DNA of 64,000 bases from positions 1 to 64,000 of the forward strand of contig NZ_DFBS01000012.1 of NCBI RefSeq assembly GCF_002366715.1, given 5' to 3'. The translations under genes were made by a program, and so were the position numbers. The notes beneath the pieces are model-generated. The model saw only the letters and a list, made by a program, of their open reading frames with translations. It searched no databases and was not told the origin of the DNA. This DNA comes from Halomonas sp. UBA3074 (GTDB lineage: Bacteria; Pseudomonadota; Gammaproteobacteria; Pseudomonadales; Halomonadaceae). This document shows, one piece after another, positions 9,146 to 17,431 of the stretch (the first letter of the stretch is position 1; each line of letters opens with the position of its first letter).

Positions 9146-9792
9146 GTGGCTACTCGCGCCGAAAGGGTCTGACGAAGCTGCGCTTGTACTTCTTCGAGCG
9201 GGTATTGAGCGTCAATGACGGCAAAGCGCTCCGGTGCGGCCTCTGCTCTTGCCAGATAGGCATCACGCACCGATTGGAAAAAATCGGCCTGCTCTTGCTC
9301 AAAGCGGTCACGCTGCTCATGACGAGTGCGCAGACGTGATTCCAGGCGCTGTTTCGCCGCCTCTTTAGGCATGTCAAGCAATAGAGTCAGATCAGGCGAA
9401 AGCCCTTGCTGAACGAAGTTTTCCAACACGGCGATACGCTCTTTGGCGATACCCCGCCCACCGCCTTGATAGGCAAAGGTGGCATCGGTAAAACGATCAC
9501 ACACCACCCAGGCGCCTCTTGCCAGGGCGGGAAGGATTTTTTCGGCCAAATGCTGGGCGCGCGCGGCAAACATCAGTAGCAACTCTGCATCCACATGGAG
9601 CGGTTCTTGAGGGGCGGGATCCAGCAACAGCGTGCGAATAGCTTCGCCACGCTCCGTACCGCCTGGCTCCCGAGTGCGTACGACTTCTAGCCCTTGGGCT
9701 TCCAGCCACTCAGCGACAAAACTGACATTGGTGGACTTCCCCACGCCTTCGCCACCTTCCAGTGTAATGAAGCGTCCGCGCTGACTCATCAT
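9136..9792 (-). CDS. tmk: Thymidylate kinase
   Basis: 218 residues. It phosphorylates dTMP to dTDP. The P-loop GGEGVGKST is near the N-terminus, the DR motif is in VCDRFTDATFAYQGGGRG, and a basic LID region (RLRTRHEQRDRFE) follows. Two ATGs begin the frame; the second has the better spacing to AAGGA. It lies between mltG and holB in the same orientation, overlapping holB by 10 bp. Confidence 0.95.
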   Translation of the reverse strand: MMSQRGRFITLEGGEGVGKSTNVSFVAEWLEAQGLEVVRTREPGGTERGEAIRTLLLDPAPQEPLHVDAELLLMFAARAQHLAEKILPALARGAWVVCDRFTDATFAYQGGGRGIAKERIAVLENFVQQGLSPDLTLLLDMPKEAAKQRLESRLRTRHEQRDRFEQEQADFFQSVRDAYLARAEAAPERFAVIDAQYPLEEVQAQLRQTLSARVATWR

Positions 9793-9847
9793 GCTTCCTT
9801 ACTGTAAAAATGGCTGAAGTGGTGACATTGGTGATGGGTCATGACGA

Positions 9848-10855
9848 TTACCGGTTACGAATATAGCGATTGACGGCATTATTATGCTCGCGCAGCGTGC
9901 GCGAGAAATGGTGCGTGCCATCACCCCGAGAAACGAAATAGAGCGTTTCGCCGGGCAATGGGTCGACCGCCGCTTCTAACGAAGCGCGCCCCGGCAGAGC
10001 AATCGGCGTGGGCGGTATGCCATCAATGACATAAGTGTTATAGGGCGTCGCTTCGCGGAGATCGGCGCGGGTAATGCGCCCTTCGTAGCGCTCGCCCATC
10101 CCATAAATAATCGTTGGATCCGTTTGTAAGCGCATCCCCTGCTCCATACGGCGCTTGAACACCCCAGCAATTTCACGCCGCTCCTCTGGCGCACCGGTTT
10201 CACGCTCAATTAAGGAGGCCATGATGAGTGCTTCATAGGGGGAGTCGATGGTGAGATCGTCAGCGCGCGCTTCCCAGACGTTGTCCAGAATACGCTCCAT
10301 ACGCTCGAGCGATTGACGAAGGATATCGACATCACTCATGCCCAGATGGTAGCGGTAGGTGTCGGGAAAGAACCAACCTTCAGGAAAGGTATCCTCACGA
10401 TCGAGTAGCGTCATTACCTCTTCATTACTCAACTTAGCCGTGCGGTGATCGAGCTTAGGCGCTGCATTGAGCAAGTCGCGCATTTGACGAAAGGTCCACC
10501 CTTCCGGAATCGTTAGTGAGTAGGTAACGACGTTATTACTGCCCAGCAGCGCCATCATTTCCAACCCACTCATATCCGGCAAAAGCCGATATTCGCCGGT
10601 ACGCAACCGCGGCACGCGCTCGGGCTCCACCCGGGCCAATAAGCGAAACGCCCAGGCATCTTGCAACACGCCCTGGCTTTCCAGCTCCGCCACTACTTGG
10701 TTGAACCCTGCACCTGAAGGCACTTGGTAGAGCGTTGGTTCTTCTAGAGCGAGGGGAGCTTCTAATCTATTTTGCCAATAGAAATAACCGCCCGCCGCAC
10801 TCGCAGCCCCGACGACAACTACTACCAACAAAGCGGTTAATAACCGTTTCACCAT
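9848..10855 (-). CDS. mltG: Endolytic murein transglycosylase MltG
   Basis: 335 residues from ATG at 10855, which has AGAGG 5 nt upstream. The open frame continues back into pabC but that part is not credible protein. An N-terminal membrane helix (about 6-27) is followed by the YceG/MltG fold with the catalytic Glu in ASLIERETG and the downstream TDPTIIYG and TPYNTYVIDGIPPTPIA segments typical of the family. It cleaves nascent glycan strands to set their length in the inner membrane. The context pabC-mltG-tmk-holB is conserved in gammaproteobacteria. Confidence 0.94.
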   Translation of the reverse strand: MVKRLLTALLVVVVVGAASAAGGYFYWQNRLEAPLALEEPTLYQVPSGAGFNQVVAELESQGVLQDAWAFRLLARVEPERVPRLRTGEYRLLPDMSGLEMMALLGSNNVVTYSLTIPEGWTFRQMRDLLNAAPKLDHRTAKLSNEEVMTLLDREDTFPEGWFFPDTYRYHLGMSDVDILRQSLERMERILDNVWEARADDLTIDSPYEALIMASLIERETGAPEERREIAGVFKRRMEQGMRLQTDPTIIYGMGERYEGRITRADLREATPYNTYVIDGIPPTPIALPGRASLEAAVDPLPGETLYFVSRGDGTHHFSRTLREHNNAVNRYIRNR

Positions 10856-10902
10856 GACACCTCTAGGAAATTGCAGGGCGATATCGAGAAAAACATAAGC
10901 GT

Positions 10903-11721
10903 TTAGACAAAACCGAGTAACCGATGGGCTAAAGGCTGAAATGGGTCTGGCTGACTGTTCGCCCAGCGCTGCAGCAGAGCACCATCCGCTGCCAACAAGG
11001 TAGCTACAGGCCACACCCCCTGAACGGAGTTTGCCACCCACAAGCGCTCGACCTGAGCCAGATCTTTCAACGACAGCGCTGCCTGAGTCACGGCCCCCTG
11101 CTCTATCAAGCCAGCGCGTAGCGTGCCTGCAACGCCGCAGTGGTCCACAAAAGGCGTGAAAACCTGCCCCGCCTGCTGCCAAAAAACATTCATACTGGTG
11201 GCTTCTATCAACCAGCCTTCGCTATCCGCCAGTAAACCTTCGGCAATGGCGGCATCACACCACTCTTGCCGAGCGAGCACGTTCTCCAGCCGGTTAAGGT
11301 GTTTGATGCCCGCCAACCGCGGCTGCTGGCTCAGACGCCAATCACAAAGTCGCACGGTCACCCCGTGCTGCCAGCGCTGAATCGAGGGCTGAAAAGGTGT
11401 GCGACGACTCAGTAAACGCGGCGTTACTTGATCCGGCTGCGCATACCCCCGCCCGCCACTACCACGCGTCACGATAAGTTTGAGTACTTCCAGTTCAGCG
11501 GTGCAATCACCTTGCCATGTGGCGTCCAAAGACGCTTGGGAAGGTAACGGTATATTTAGGCGCTGACATCCCAATGCTAAGCGATCAATGTGATAACGCC
11601 ATAGCACCGGGGCACCCGCGCGCAACAGCACCGTTTCAAACAGGCCGTCGCCATACGCTAGCCCGCGATCATCAAACGGTACCGTTTGTTGGTCAGATAA
11701 CGCGGGCGGCAGCATCGCCAA
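10903..11721 (-). CDS. pabC: Aminodeoxychorismate lyase
   Basis: 272 residues of the class IV PLP-dependent fold. The N-terminal segment DRGLAYGDGLFET, the PLP lysine within KHLNRLENV and the motif (L)ADSEGWLIEATSMNVFW identify the family; the product is 4-aminobenzoate for folate. The start is uncertain by two codons: TTG at 11721 has AGAAGG 5 nt upstream, whereas the ATG at 11715 is 11 nt from it. It abuts fabF without a gap, giving tight co-expression of the fab cluster with folate and cell-wall genes. Confidence 0.9.
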   Translation of the reverse strand: MAMLPPALSDQQTVPFDDRGLAYGDGLFETVLLRAGAPVLWRYHIDRLALGCQRLNIPLPSQASLDATWQGDCTAELEVLKLIVTRGSGGRGYAQPDQVTPRLLSRRTPFQPSIQRWQHGVTVRLCDWRLSQQPRLAGIKHLNRLENVLARQEWCDAAIAEGLLADSEGWLIEATSMNVFWQQAGQVFTPFVDHCGVAGTLRAGLIEQGAVTQAALSLKDLAQVERLWVANSVQGVWPVATLLAADGALLQRWANSQPDPFQPLAHRLLGFV

Positions 11722-12960
11722 TTACACCTTCTTGAACAATAGCGAGCCGTTAGTACCACCAAAGCCAAAGGAGTTGGAAAGCGCCATGTCAATACGCATG
11801 TTTCGCGCAGTGTGCGGCACATAATCCAGATGACAACCCGGCTGCGGGTTATCAAGATTGATGGTCGGCGGTGCAACCTGATCACGAATAGCCAGAATAC
11901 TGAACACCGCCTCTACCGCACCAGCGGCACCCAGCAGGTGGCCGATCATCGATTTCGTCGAGCTCACTGCTACGCTATTGGCAGCATCACCGAGTACGTT
12001 TTCGATAGCACGGCTTTCTGCCAGGTCGCCTGCCGCGGTTGAAGTACCATGGGCGTTGATATAGTGCACGTCAGACACGTCTACCTGGGCATCTTTAATC
12101 GCGTTGCGCATGGAGAGCGCCGCGCCGCGCCCATCTTCCGGTGGCGACGTCATGTGATAAGCATCATCGCTCATGCCAAAACCGACCAGCTCAGCATAGA
12201 TGTGAGCACCGCGCGCCTTGGCGTGCTCATACTCCTCAAGCACCAGCACGCCAGCGCCATCGGATAACACAAAACCATCGCGGTCTGTGTCCCAGGGACG
12301 GCTTGCCGCTTCTGGATCATCATTACGCGTAGACAGCGCGCGCGCCGCCGAAAAACCGCCCAACCCTAACGGCGTGGTGGCCATTTCAGCCCCACCGCAG
12401 ATCATCACGTCCGCATCGCCATAGGCAATCGTGCGGGCGCTGTAACCAATGTTATGTGTGCCGGTGGTACAGGCCGTCGTAATGGCGATGTTCGGCCCTC
12501 TAAAGCCGTGCTGAATCGCCATATTGCCTGAAATCATATTGATGATGGATCCTGGCACAAAGAACGGCGATACCTTGCGGGCGCCGCCCTTATTGAGCGC
12601 GTTGTGGTTATGCTCAATCATTGGCAAGCCACCAATGCCTGAGCCGATAGCCACACCGATACGGTCTGCATTCTCTTCCGTGCACTCAATACCGGCATCT
12701 TCAACCGCCTGAGCGCCCGCCGCCATGCCGTACTGAATAAATAGATCCATCTTGCGGGCATCTTTAGGATTTAGGTACGGGCTAATATCAAAATTCTTGA
12801 TCGACCCACCAAAACGCGTATTGAAGCCACTGGTGTCAAAGTGCTCAATAGGGGTAATACCGCTTTTACCGGCGACAATATTTGCCCACGACTCATCGAC
12901 GTTATTGCCCACTGGGGTCACCAGGCCTAACCCAGTTACCACTACCCTTTTCCGTGCCAT
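11722..12960 (-). CDS. fabF: 3-oxoacyl-ACP synthase II
   Basis: 412 residues. The Cys-His-His triad of condensing enzymes is visible: Cys in TTACTTGTHNIG, His in NAHGTSTAAGD and His in SMIGHLLGAAG, followed by the glycine-rich FGFGGTNGS at the C-terminus. It elongates acyl-ACP in type II fatty acid synthesis. ATG at 12960 is selected because GGAGG lies 7 nt upstream; an in-frame extension of six residues is possible but unlikely. An intrinsic terminator separates it from acpP, so part of its expression should depend on read-through. Confidence 0.95.
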   Translation of the reverse strand: MARKRVVVTGLGLVTPVGNNVDESWANIVAGKSGITPIEHFDTSGFNTRFGGSIKNFDISPYLNPKDARKMDLFIQYGMAAGAQAVEDAGIECTEENADRIGVAIGSGIGGLPMIEHNHNALNKGGARKVSPFFVPGSIINMISGNMAIQHGFRGPNIAITTACTTGTHNIGYSARTIAYGDADVMICGGAEMATTPLGLGGFSAARALSTRNDDPEAASRPWDTDRDGFVLSDGAGVLVLEEYEHAKARGAHIYAELVGFGMSDDAYHMTSPPEDGRGAALSMRNAIKDAQVDVSDVHYINAHGTSTAAGDLAESRAIENVLGDAANSVAVSSTKSMIGHLLGAAGAVEAVFSILAIRDQVAPPTINLDNPQPGCHLDYVPHTARNMRIDMALSNSFGFGGTNGSLLFKKV

Positions 12961-13072
12961 CAGCTTTCCTCCAGGCATCCATGGTGACGCGACCCACTTG
13001 GGTCATTTGCTGCTTAATTTTGGTCAACAGTATAACGGAGATTGAACGTTATAAGCATTGTGGCAGCAAAGC

Positions 13073-13100
13073 AAAAAAGCCGCCCTGCGAAAGGACGGCT
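13073..13100 (-). terminator. Intrinsic terminator between acpP and fabF
   Basis: On the minus strand AGCCGTCCT and AGGGCGGCT form a 9-bp stem (one G-U pair) around TTCGC and are followed directly by six T residues. It is placed 52 nt after the acpP stop. It should make acpP a highly expressed short transcript, with reduced read-through into fabF. Confidence 0.8.
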
Positions 13101-13152
13101 CTTAAGGCGGGTGGCTAGCACCCCACCCAGGTTCGATGCATCGACGCAGCCC

Positions 13153-13386
13153 TTACTGGTGGGCGTTTACGTAATCGATGGCTTCTTGAACCGTGGTGAT
13201 TTTCTCAGCTTCTTCATCAGGAATTTCAGTATCAAATTCCTCTTCCAAAGCCATTACCAACTCAACGGTGTCGAGCGAATCAGCACCCAAGTCTTCTGTG
13301 AAAGAAGAGTTGTTTTGGATGTCTTCTTCTTTAACGTTCAGGCGCTCTGCTACCACTTTCTTCACGCGCTCTTCAATAGTACTCAT
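13153..13386 (-). CDS. acpP: Acyl carrier protein
   Basis: 77 residues, very acidic, with the phosphopantetheine attachment site Ser in GADSLDTVEL (about residue 37). It carries growing acyl chains for fatty acid, phospholipid and lipid A synthesis. ATG at 13386 has GGAG 8 nt upstream and gives the standard MSTIEERVK start; longer frames are spurious. It is flanked by its own promoter candidate and a terminator, in keeping with the very high ACP demand. Confidence 0.97.
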   Translation of the reverse strand: MSTIEERVKKVVAERLNVKEEDIQNNSSFTEDLGADSLDTVELVMALEEEFDTEIPDEEAEKITTVQEAIDYVNAHQ

Positions 13387-13465
13387 CAACGTACTCCAGT
13401 CGTTCACATTAGCCGTTTTTGATAACCAGCTATTTGGAAACCGCAAGCCAAAAGCTGCGGGGTAG

Positions 13466-13492
13466 TTTATAGACGCCCTTGGGTCGACGCAA
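13466..13492 (-). promoter_or_regulatory. Candidate acpP promoter
   Basis: On the minus strand TTGCGT (13487-13492) and TATAAA (13466-13471) are separated by 15 bp. The spacing is short, but the position in the 124-bp fabG-acpP gap matches the separate acpP promoter known in E. coli. Confidence 0.45.
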
Positions 13493-13510
13493 CCGCCATC
13501 CCCAAGGCCA

Positions 13511-14254
13511 TCAACGCATATTCATGCCGCCATTCACGTGAAGCGTCTCACCAGTGATATAACCGGCTGCATCACTGGTCAGAAAGCCCACCGCTGCGGC
13601 GATCTCTTCCGGTGCTCCTAAACGGGCCAACGGAATTTGCTTCAGCAACATGTCATGTTGTGCTTCAGGCAGTGCTTCGGTCATATCGGTAGCAATGAAG
13701 CCAGGTGCCACCGCATTCACCGTAATGGCACGTGAGGATACCTCACGCGCTAACGCACGGCTAAAGCCTTCCATGCCTGCTTTTGCTGCAGCGTAGTTAG
13801 TTTGGCCCAGGTTGCCCATGGTTGCCACTACGGAGCTAATCGACACAATACGCCCAAAACGCGCCTTGGTCATACCCCGCAAACACGCCTTACTCACACG
13901 ATAGACAGATTTTAAGTTGGTATCCATCACAGAATCCCACTCATCTTCCTTCATACGCATCAGCAAATTGTCTCGCGTGATACCGGCATTGTTAACCAAA
14001 ATGGTCGGCGCACCAAAGCGCTCGGTAATGGTTTTCAATACACTATCGATGCTGGCCTGATCGGTCACATTGAGGCACAGACCGGCACCTTCAATGCCAT
14101 TCGCCTTCAGATCCGCATCAATTTTTTCTGCGCCAGACTCGCTCGTTGCCGTGCCAATCACGATTCGGCCTTGACGGCCTAGCTCATGCGCAATGGCCTG
14201 GCCAATACCACGACTGGCACCTGTTACCAGGGCAACTCTACTTTCTTGGGTCAT
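13511..14254 (-). CDS. fabG: 3-oxoacyl-ACP reductase
   Basis: 247 residues of the short-chain dehydrogenase family. Features are the NADPH motif TGASRGIG, the NNAG motif (VNNAGITRDNL), the catalytic Ser-Tyr-Lys (ISSVVATMG then YAAAKAG) and a C-terminal INGGM-like segment (HVNGGMNMR). It reduces 3-ketoacyl-ACP in each elongation cycle. It lies between fabD (58 bp) and acpP (124 bp), as in E. coli and Pseudomonas. Confidence 0.96.
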   Translation of the reverse strand: MTQESRVALVTGASRGIGQAIAHELGRQGRIVIGTATSESGAEKIDADLKANGIEGAGLCLNVTDQASIDSVLKTITERFGAPTILVNNAGITRDNLLMRMKEDEWDSVMDTNLKSVYRVSKACLRGMTKARFGRIVSISSVVATMGNLGQTNYAAAKAGMEGFSRALAREVSSRAITVNAVAPGFIATDMTEALPEAQHDMLLKQIPLARLGAPEEIAAAVGFLTSDAAGYITGETLHVNGGMNMR

Positions 14255-14312
14255 AACGTTCTGCCTCTAACCGTGTAATCAAGCAAGGATAGCGGAATAA
14301 CACCACCCTCGG

Positions 14313-15272
14313 TCACGCTTTATCAGCCAACGTTTCACGCGCCAGCTCAAGCGCAGCATTCAGGCTATCAGGGTCATTGACCGCTAATCCCTTACTGCCC
14401 TTCACGATACGCTTGTTGAGGCCAGTCAACACCTTTCCTGGCCCACACTCAATAAACACCTCCACGCCTTGACTCGCCATTGCTTCGACGCAGGCGCTCC
14501 AGCGTACTGGCTGATAGAGCTGTTCGATTAATCGCGTGCGCAGTGTAGCGGTATCCGCATGCGCTTTGGCATCGACATTTTGGATGACGGTATAGCGGGG
14601 CGTCCGCAGCTCGATCGTCTGCATTGCCTCTGCCAAGCGCTCGGCGGCCGGACGCATCAACGCACAGTGGGAAGGAACCGAAACAGGCAGAGACATGGCA
14701 CGCTTGGCGCCCGCCTCTTGGCAAGCAACGATCGCCCGCTCAACGGCCGCCTTGGAACCTGCCACCACGACCTGACCGGGAGAGTTATAATTGACCGCAG
14801 ACACCACGTCGCCCTGGGCAGCTTTTTGACAGGCAGCTTCTACCGCATCATCAGCCAAGCCCAGGATCGCCGCCATACCGCCTTCACCAGCGGGAACGGC
14901 CTCCTGCATGGCGTCACCGCGCAGTCGCACTAAGTTAACGCCTTCGGCAAAACTCATGACGCCCGCGCACACCATTGCGCTGTACTCCCCCAAACTATGG
15001 CCTGCCATGACGGTGGGGCGCGGCCCTTCCAACTCCTGCCAGACGCGCCAAATGGCAACGCTGGCAGTGAGTAGCGCGGGCTGGGTGCACGCAGTTGCGT
15101 TAAGCGCCGCTTCGGGACCCTCTTGGACGACTTTCCACAAGTCGTAGCCCAAGGCATCTGACGCTTCCTCAAATGTCGTTCCCACCACACTATAGCGCTC
15201 GGCCAGCTCTCGCAGCATTCCAAGCTGCTGAGAGCCTTGCCCGGGGAAAATGAGGGCAAGGGGTTGAGACAT
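14313..15272 (-). CDS. fabD: Malonyl-CoA:ACP transacylase
   Basis: 319 residues. The nucleophile Ser is in AGHSLGEYSA, the catalytic His in SVPSHCALM, and the N-terminus has the FPGQGSQ motif. It loads malonyl groups onto ACP. ATG at 15272 is supported by AAGGTG 8 nt upstream and the standard start; the frame continues upstream but without conservation. The leader between plsX and fabD contains a perfect 12-bp palindrome. Confidence 0.95.
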   Translation of the reverse strand: MSQPLALIFPGQGSQQLGMLRELAERYSVVGTTFEEASDALGYDLWKVVQEGPEAALNATACTQPALLTASVAIWRVWQELEGPRPTVMAGHSLGEYSAMVCAGVMSFAEGVNLVRLRGDAMQEAVPAGEGGMAAILGLADDAVEAACQKAAQGDVVSAVNYNSPGQVVVAGSKAAVERAIVACQEAGAKRAMSLPVSVPSHCALMRPAAERLAEAMQTIELRTPRYTVIQNVDAKAHADTATLRTRLIEQLYQPVRWSACVEAMASQGVEVFIECGPGKVLTGLNKRIVKGSKGLAVNDPDSLNAALELARETLADKA

Positions 15273-15301
15273 GTCGTTCACCTTTGCACTTGTAGGCATT
15301 T

Positions 15302-15313
15302 GCTCATATGAGC
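15302..15313. promoter_or_regulatory. Perfect 12-bp palindrome in the fabD leader
   Basis: GCTCATATGAGC is a perfect dyad 29 bp upstream of the fabD ATG, in the 142-bp plsX-fabD gap. It could be a regulator binding site. It does not match a fatty-acid regulator operator I can name with confidence, so the role is open. Confidence 0.35.
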
Positions 15314-15394
15314 GATAGGCGAGATTATTGGCACATCCTGATGCCACCTATAAACCCGCAAAAAACAAACTATTTATTATCTAATCACGGCTCA

Positions 15395-15426
15395 CAGGCG
15401 CCGCTGTTTTCACGTCACGGCGCCTG
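15395..15426 (-). other. Hairpin over the plsX stop codon
   Basis: CAGGCGCCG and CGGCGCCTG form a 9-bp perfect stem with a 14-nt loop that contains the plsX stop codon. No T-run follows on the minus strand, so it looks like an intercistronic stability or processing hairpin rather than a terminator. Confidence 0.4.
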
Positions 15427-16434
15427 CCAACGACCTGCGATCCGCGCAGGTAAATTGTGCTCTACTTCTTTCAGGGAGCGCTGAATAGCGTAGTAAAAAC
15501 CATCGGCATGGGTACTGCCGTGGCTTTTTACCACGATACCGCGCAACCCTAGCAGACTAGCCCCGTTGTAGCGCACAGGGTCTAGCTCCTGTTTTAAGCG
15601 CTTTAACACAGGCTTGGCCAGTAGGCTTGCCAAGCGGCCCGTGAAGCGCGACTCGAACGCCATCTGAACACGCTCGACCAGCATACTTGTCAAGCCTTCG
15701 CTTGCCTTGAGGACCGCGTTGCCAACGAACCCATCGCATACCACGACGTCAAGCTGACCGGTAAACAGATCGCCACCTTCGGCGTATCCTTGGTAATCGA
15801 AGCCATATCGGCTGCCATACTCGCGCAGCAAACGATCAGCTTCGCGCACGCTGAGACACCCTTTGGTAGCCTCAGCGCCCACATTAAGCAATGCGACCCG
15901 CGGCATGGCGGTGCCGTCTACACACTGCGCCATGGCCGCCCCCATTAGCGCAAAATCCACTAATCGATGGGCAGGGGAATCCACGTTGGCGCCAAGATCC
16001 AATAGATAACAGCGACGCCCTCGACGTGCTGGAATCGCCGTACTGATCGCCGGCCGGGAGATGCCCTCGACCATACCCAGTTCGCGTCTTGCCAACGCCA
16101 CAAGCGCTGCCGTATTGCCGGCGCTCACGCCGGCTGCCGCCTCCCCCAAAGCGACACTTCGCAGCATTTTCACCATGCTGGTGGAGTGCCCTTTGCGTAA
16201 GGCCCAGGTGGCCGTGGTCGACGGGGTAATGCTATCGGGTGCTTCACGCGCCACCAAACGTGACGTTGCCGCAGCCAGTGGCTGCGGCAAGCGTGAAAGC
16301 TCAGCAAGAATCTGCTGACGCGGGCCAAACAGAATCAGCTCAAGCGTGGGGTGTTCCACCGCCGCTTTTGCAGCGCCTGCGATAATAGCTTGAGGGCCTT
16401 GGTCACCCCCCATCACATCAATCGCTAGACGCAT
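15415..16434 (-). CDS. plsX: Phosphate acyltransferase PlsX
   Basis: 339 residues. It converts acyl-ACP to acyl-phosphate, feeding PlsY for phospholipid synthesis. The family marks are the N-terminal IDVMGGDQGP, a region rich in SAGNTAA, NVGAEATKG and VCDGFVGNAVLK, and a C-terminal GLRGIVVKSHGS. Length and gene order (yceD-rpmF-plsX-fabD) are normal for gammaproteobacteria, where fabH is often between plsX and fabD. No fabH is present here. Confidence 0.95.
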   Translation of the reverse strand: MRLAIDVMGGDQGPQAIIAGAAKAAVEHPTLELILFGPRQQILAELSRLPQPLAAATSRLVAREAPDSITPSTTATWALRKGHSTSMVKMLRSVALGEAAAGVSAGNTAALVALARRELGMVEGISRPAISTAIPARRGRRCYLLDLGANVDSPAHRLVDFALMGAAMAQCVDGTAMPRVALLNVGAEATKGCLSVREADRLLREYGSRYGFDYQGYAEGGDLFTGQLDVVVCDGFVGNAVLKASEGLTSMLVERVQMAFESRFTGRLASLLAKPVLKRLKQELDPVRYNGASLLGLRGIVVKSHGSTHADGFYYAIQRSLKEVEHNLPARIAGRWQAP

Positions 16435-16477
16435 ACCGCACTGAATCCGTATAGCCGCTTAGTAATGCGATTAAGGC

Positions 16478-16648
16478 TTATACCTCAACCACTTTACGAC
16501 CACGGTAGAAACCGTCTGGAGAAACGTGGTGACGCAGGTGAGTGGTACCGGTTTCTTTGTCCTGAGACAGCGTCGGAGCGGTTAGGGCATCGTGGCTACG
16601 ACGCATGCCGCGCTTGGAACGAGTTTTACGGTTCTGTTGAACTGCCAT
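16478..16648 (-). CDS. rpmF: 50S ribosomal protein L32
   Basis: 56 residues beginning MAVQQNRKTRSKRGMRRSHD and ending RGRKVVEV, clearly L32. There are no cysteines, so it is the zinc-free form. It lies 36 bp after yceD and 43 bp before plsX, the conserved yceD-rpmF-plsX series that ties ribosome and membrane lipid supply. Confidence 0.97.
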   Translation of the reverse strand: MAVQQNRKTRSKRGMRRSHDALTAPTLSQDKETGTTHLRHHVSPDGFYRGRKVVEV

Positions 16649-16684
16649 GGGTGTTTACTCCAAGGTATTAACGATAGAGGGTGC

Positions 16685-17215
16685 TTATTTTTTGCCTTTT
16701 AAGACATTAAGCACCGCGAATGGATTCGTCGCTGGCGTTGTTTCTGACGCCGCGCCTTCAGTTTTGCTGACCAGCTGCTCCGCCGAGACATGACATTCGG
16801 CTTCGTCGTGATAGACCACCTGAGGCAGGCTAAGGATCAATTCATCCTCAACCACCGTCAAAAGATCCAGCTGTTCCTTTTCCACCAGCACCGGTTCATG
16901 ACTAGCAGGCAGCTCGGCCGCTAAGGCTTCGTCAGTGACCATTCCAAGCAAAAAGTCACTGCTCACCTCTTGAGGCAGCGGCACCAGGCAGCGTCGGCAG
17001 GCAAGCGCCAACGTCGCTTGCAAGTGGCCACGAATTTCACGACGGCCTTGAGCATCGACGCCAAACTCAAGCACGACATGACAGTCGCCAGTTTGGACAC
17101 CCGCTTCTTCGGCAAGACGCGGTAGCTTATCAAGCGCTACCAAGCCTTCGATTCGTTCGTGGCGGGCTGCAAGCTTATAAGGCTCAACCCGGCTGGGGAG
17201 TTGTGAGGTCAACAT
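16685..17215 (-). CDS. yceD: YceD/DUF177 family protein
   Basis: 176 residues from ATG at 17215, the start matching the MLxxxxPxxVxPxKLAxR opening I know from relatives. A CxxC pair (ACRRC) and a further Cys-His (ECHVS) are probably metal ligands. In plants and bacteria the family is linked to 23S rRNA or ribosome biogenesis, consistent with its pairing with rpmF. There is no Shine-Dalgarno upstream of this ATG, and a near-consensus promoter ends just before it, so the message may be almost leaderless. A longer start at 17275 has a weak AAGG but would contain the promoter. Confidence 0.85.
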   Translation of the reverse strand: MLTSQLPSRVEPYKLAARHERIEGLVALDKLPRLAEEAGVQTGDCHVVLEFGVDAQGRREIRGHLQATLALACRRCLVPLPQEVSSDFLLGMVTDEALAAELPASHEPVLVEKEQLDLLTVVEDELILSLPQVVYHDEAECHVSAEQLVSKTEGAASETTPATNPFAVLNVLKGKK

Positions 17216-17224
17216 AGGCGCGCA

Positions 17225-17253
17225 ATGATAGGCACTCCCCCCGCTGGTGTCAA
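17225..17253 (-). promoter_or_regulatory. Near-consensus sigma70 promoter for yceD-rpmF-plsX
   Basis: On the minus strand TTGACA (17248-17253, 6 of 6) is followed after exactly 17 bp by TATCAT (17225-17230, 5 of 6). Transcription would begin near 17218, only about 2-4 nt before the yceD ATG. Confidence 0.65.
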
Positions 17254-17431
17254 AGCTGTCGGGACATTTCTTCATGCCTTCTGCCTTAAATAATCAATAT
17301 AGGCGGCTATTCAACGCCACCATAGGCACATTTAGATGCTTTCGCTACACTCTATTGCTTTGGTGTTGCATCCGTGAGCTTTGCACACAGGCAACGAAAA
17401 CCATGTGCGACCCCTCAGCAAGGAGCCATTT

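Noticed and set aside
10856..11182. N-terminal extension of MltG of more than 100 residues
   Set aside because: It lies over the end of pabC in another frame and has low-complexity composition. The ATG at 10855 has a good ribosome-binding site and is followed by the expected membrane helix.
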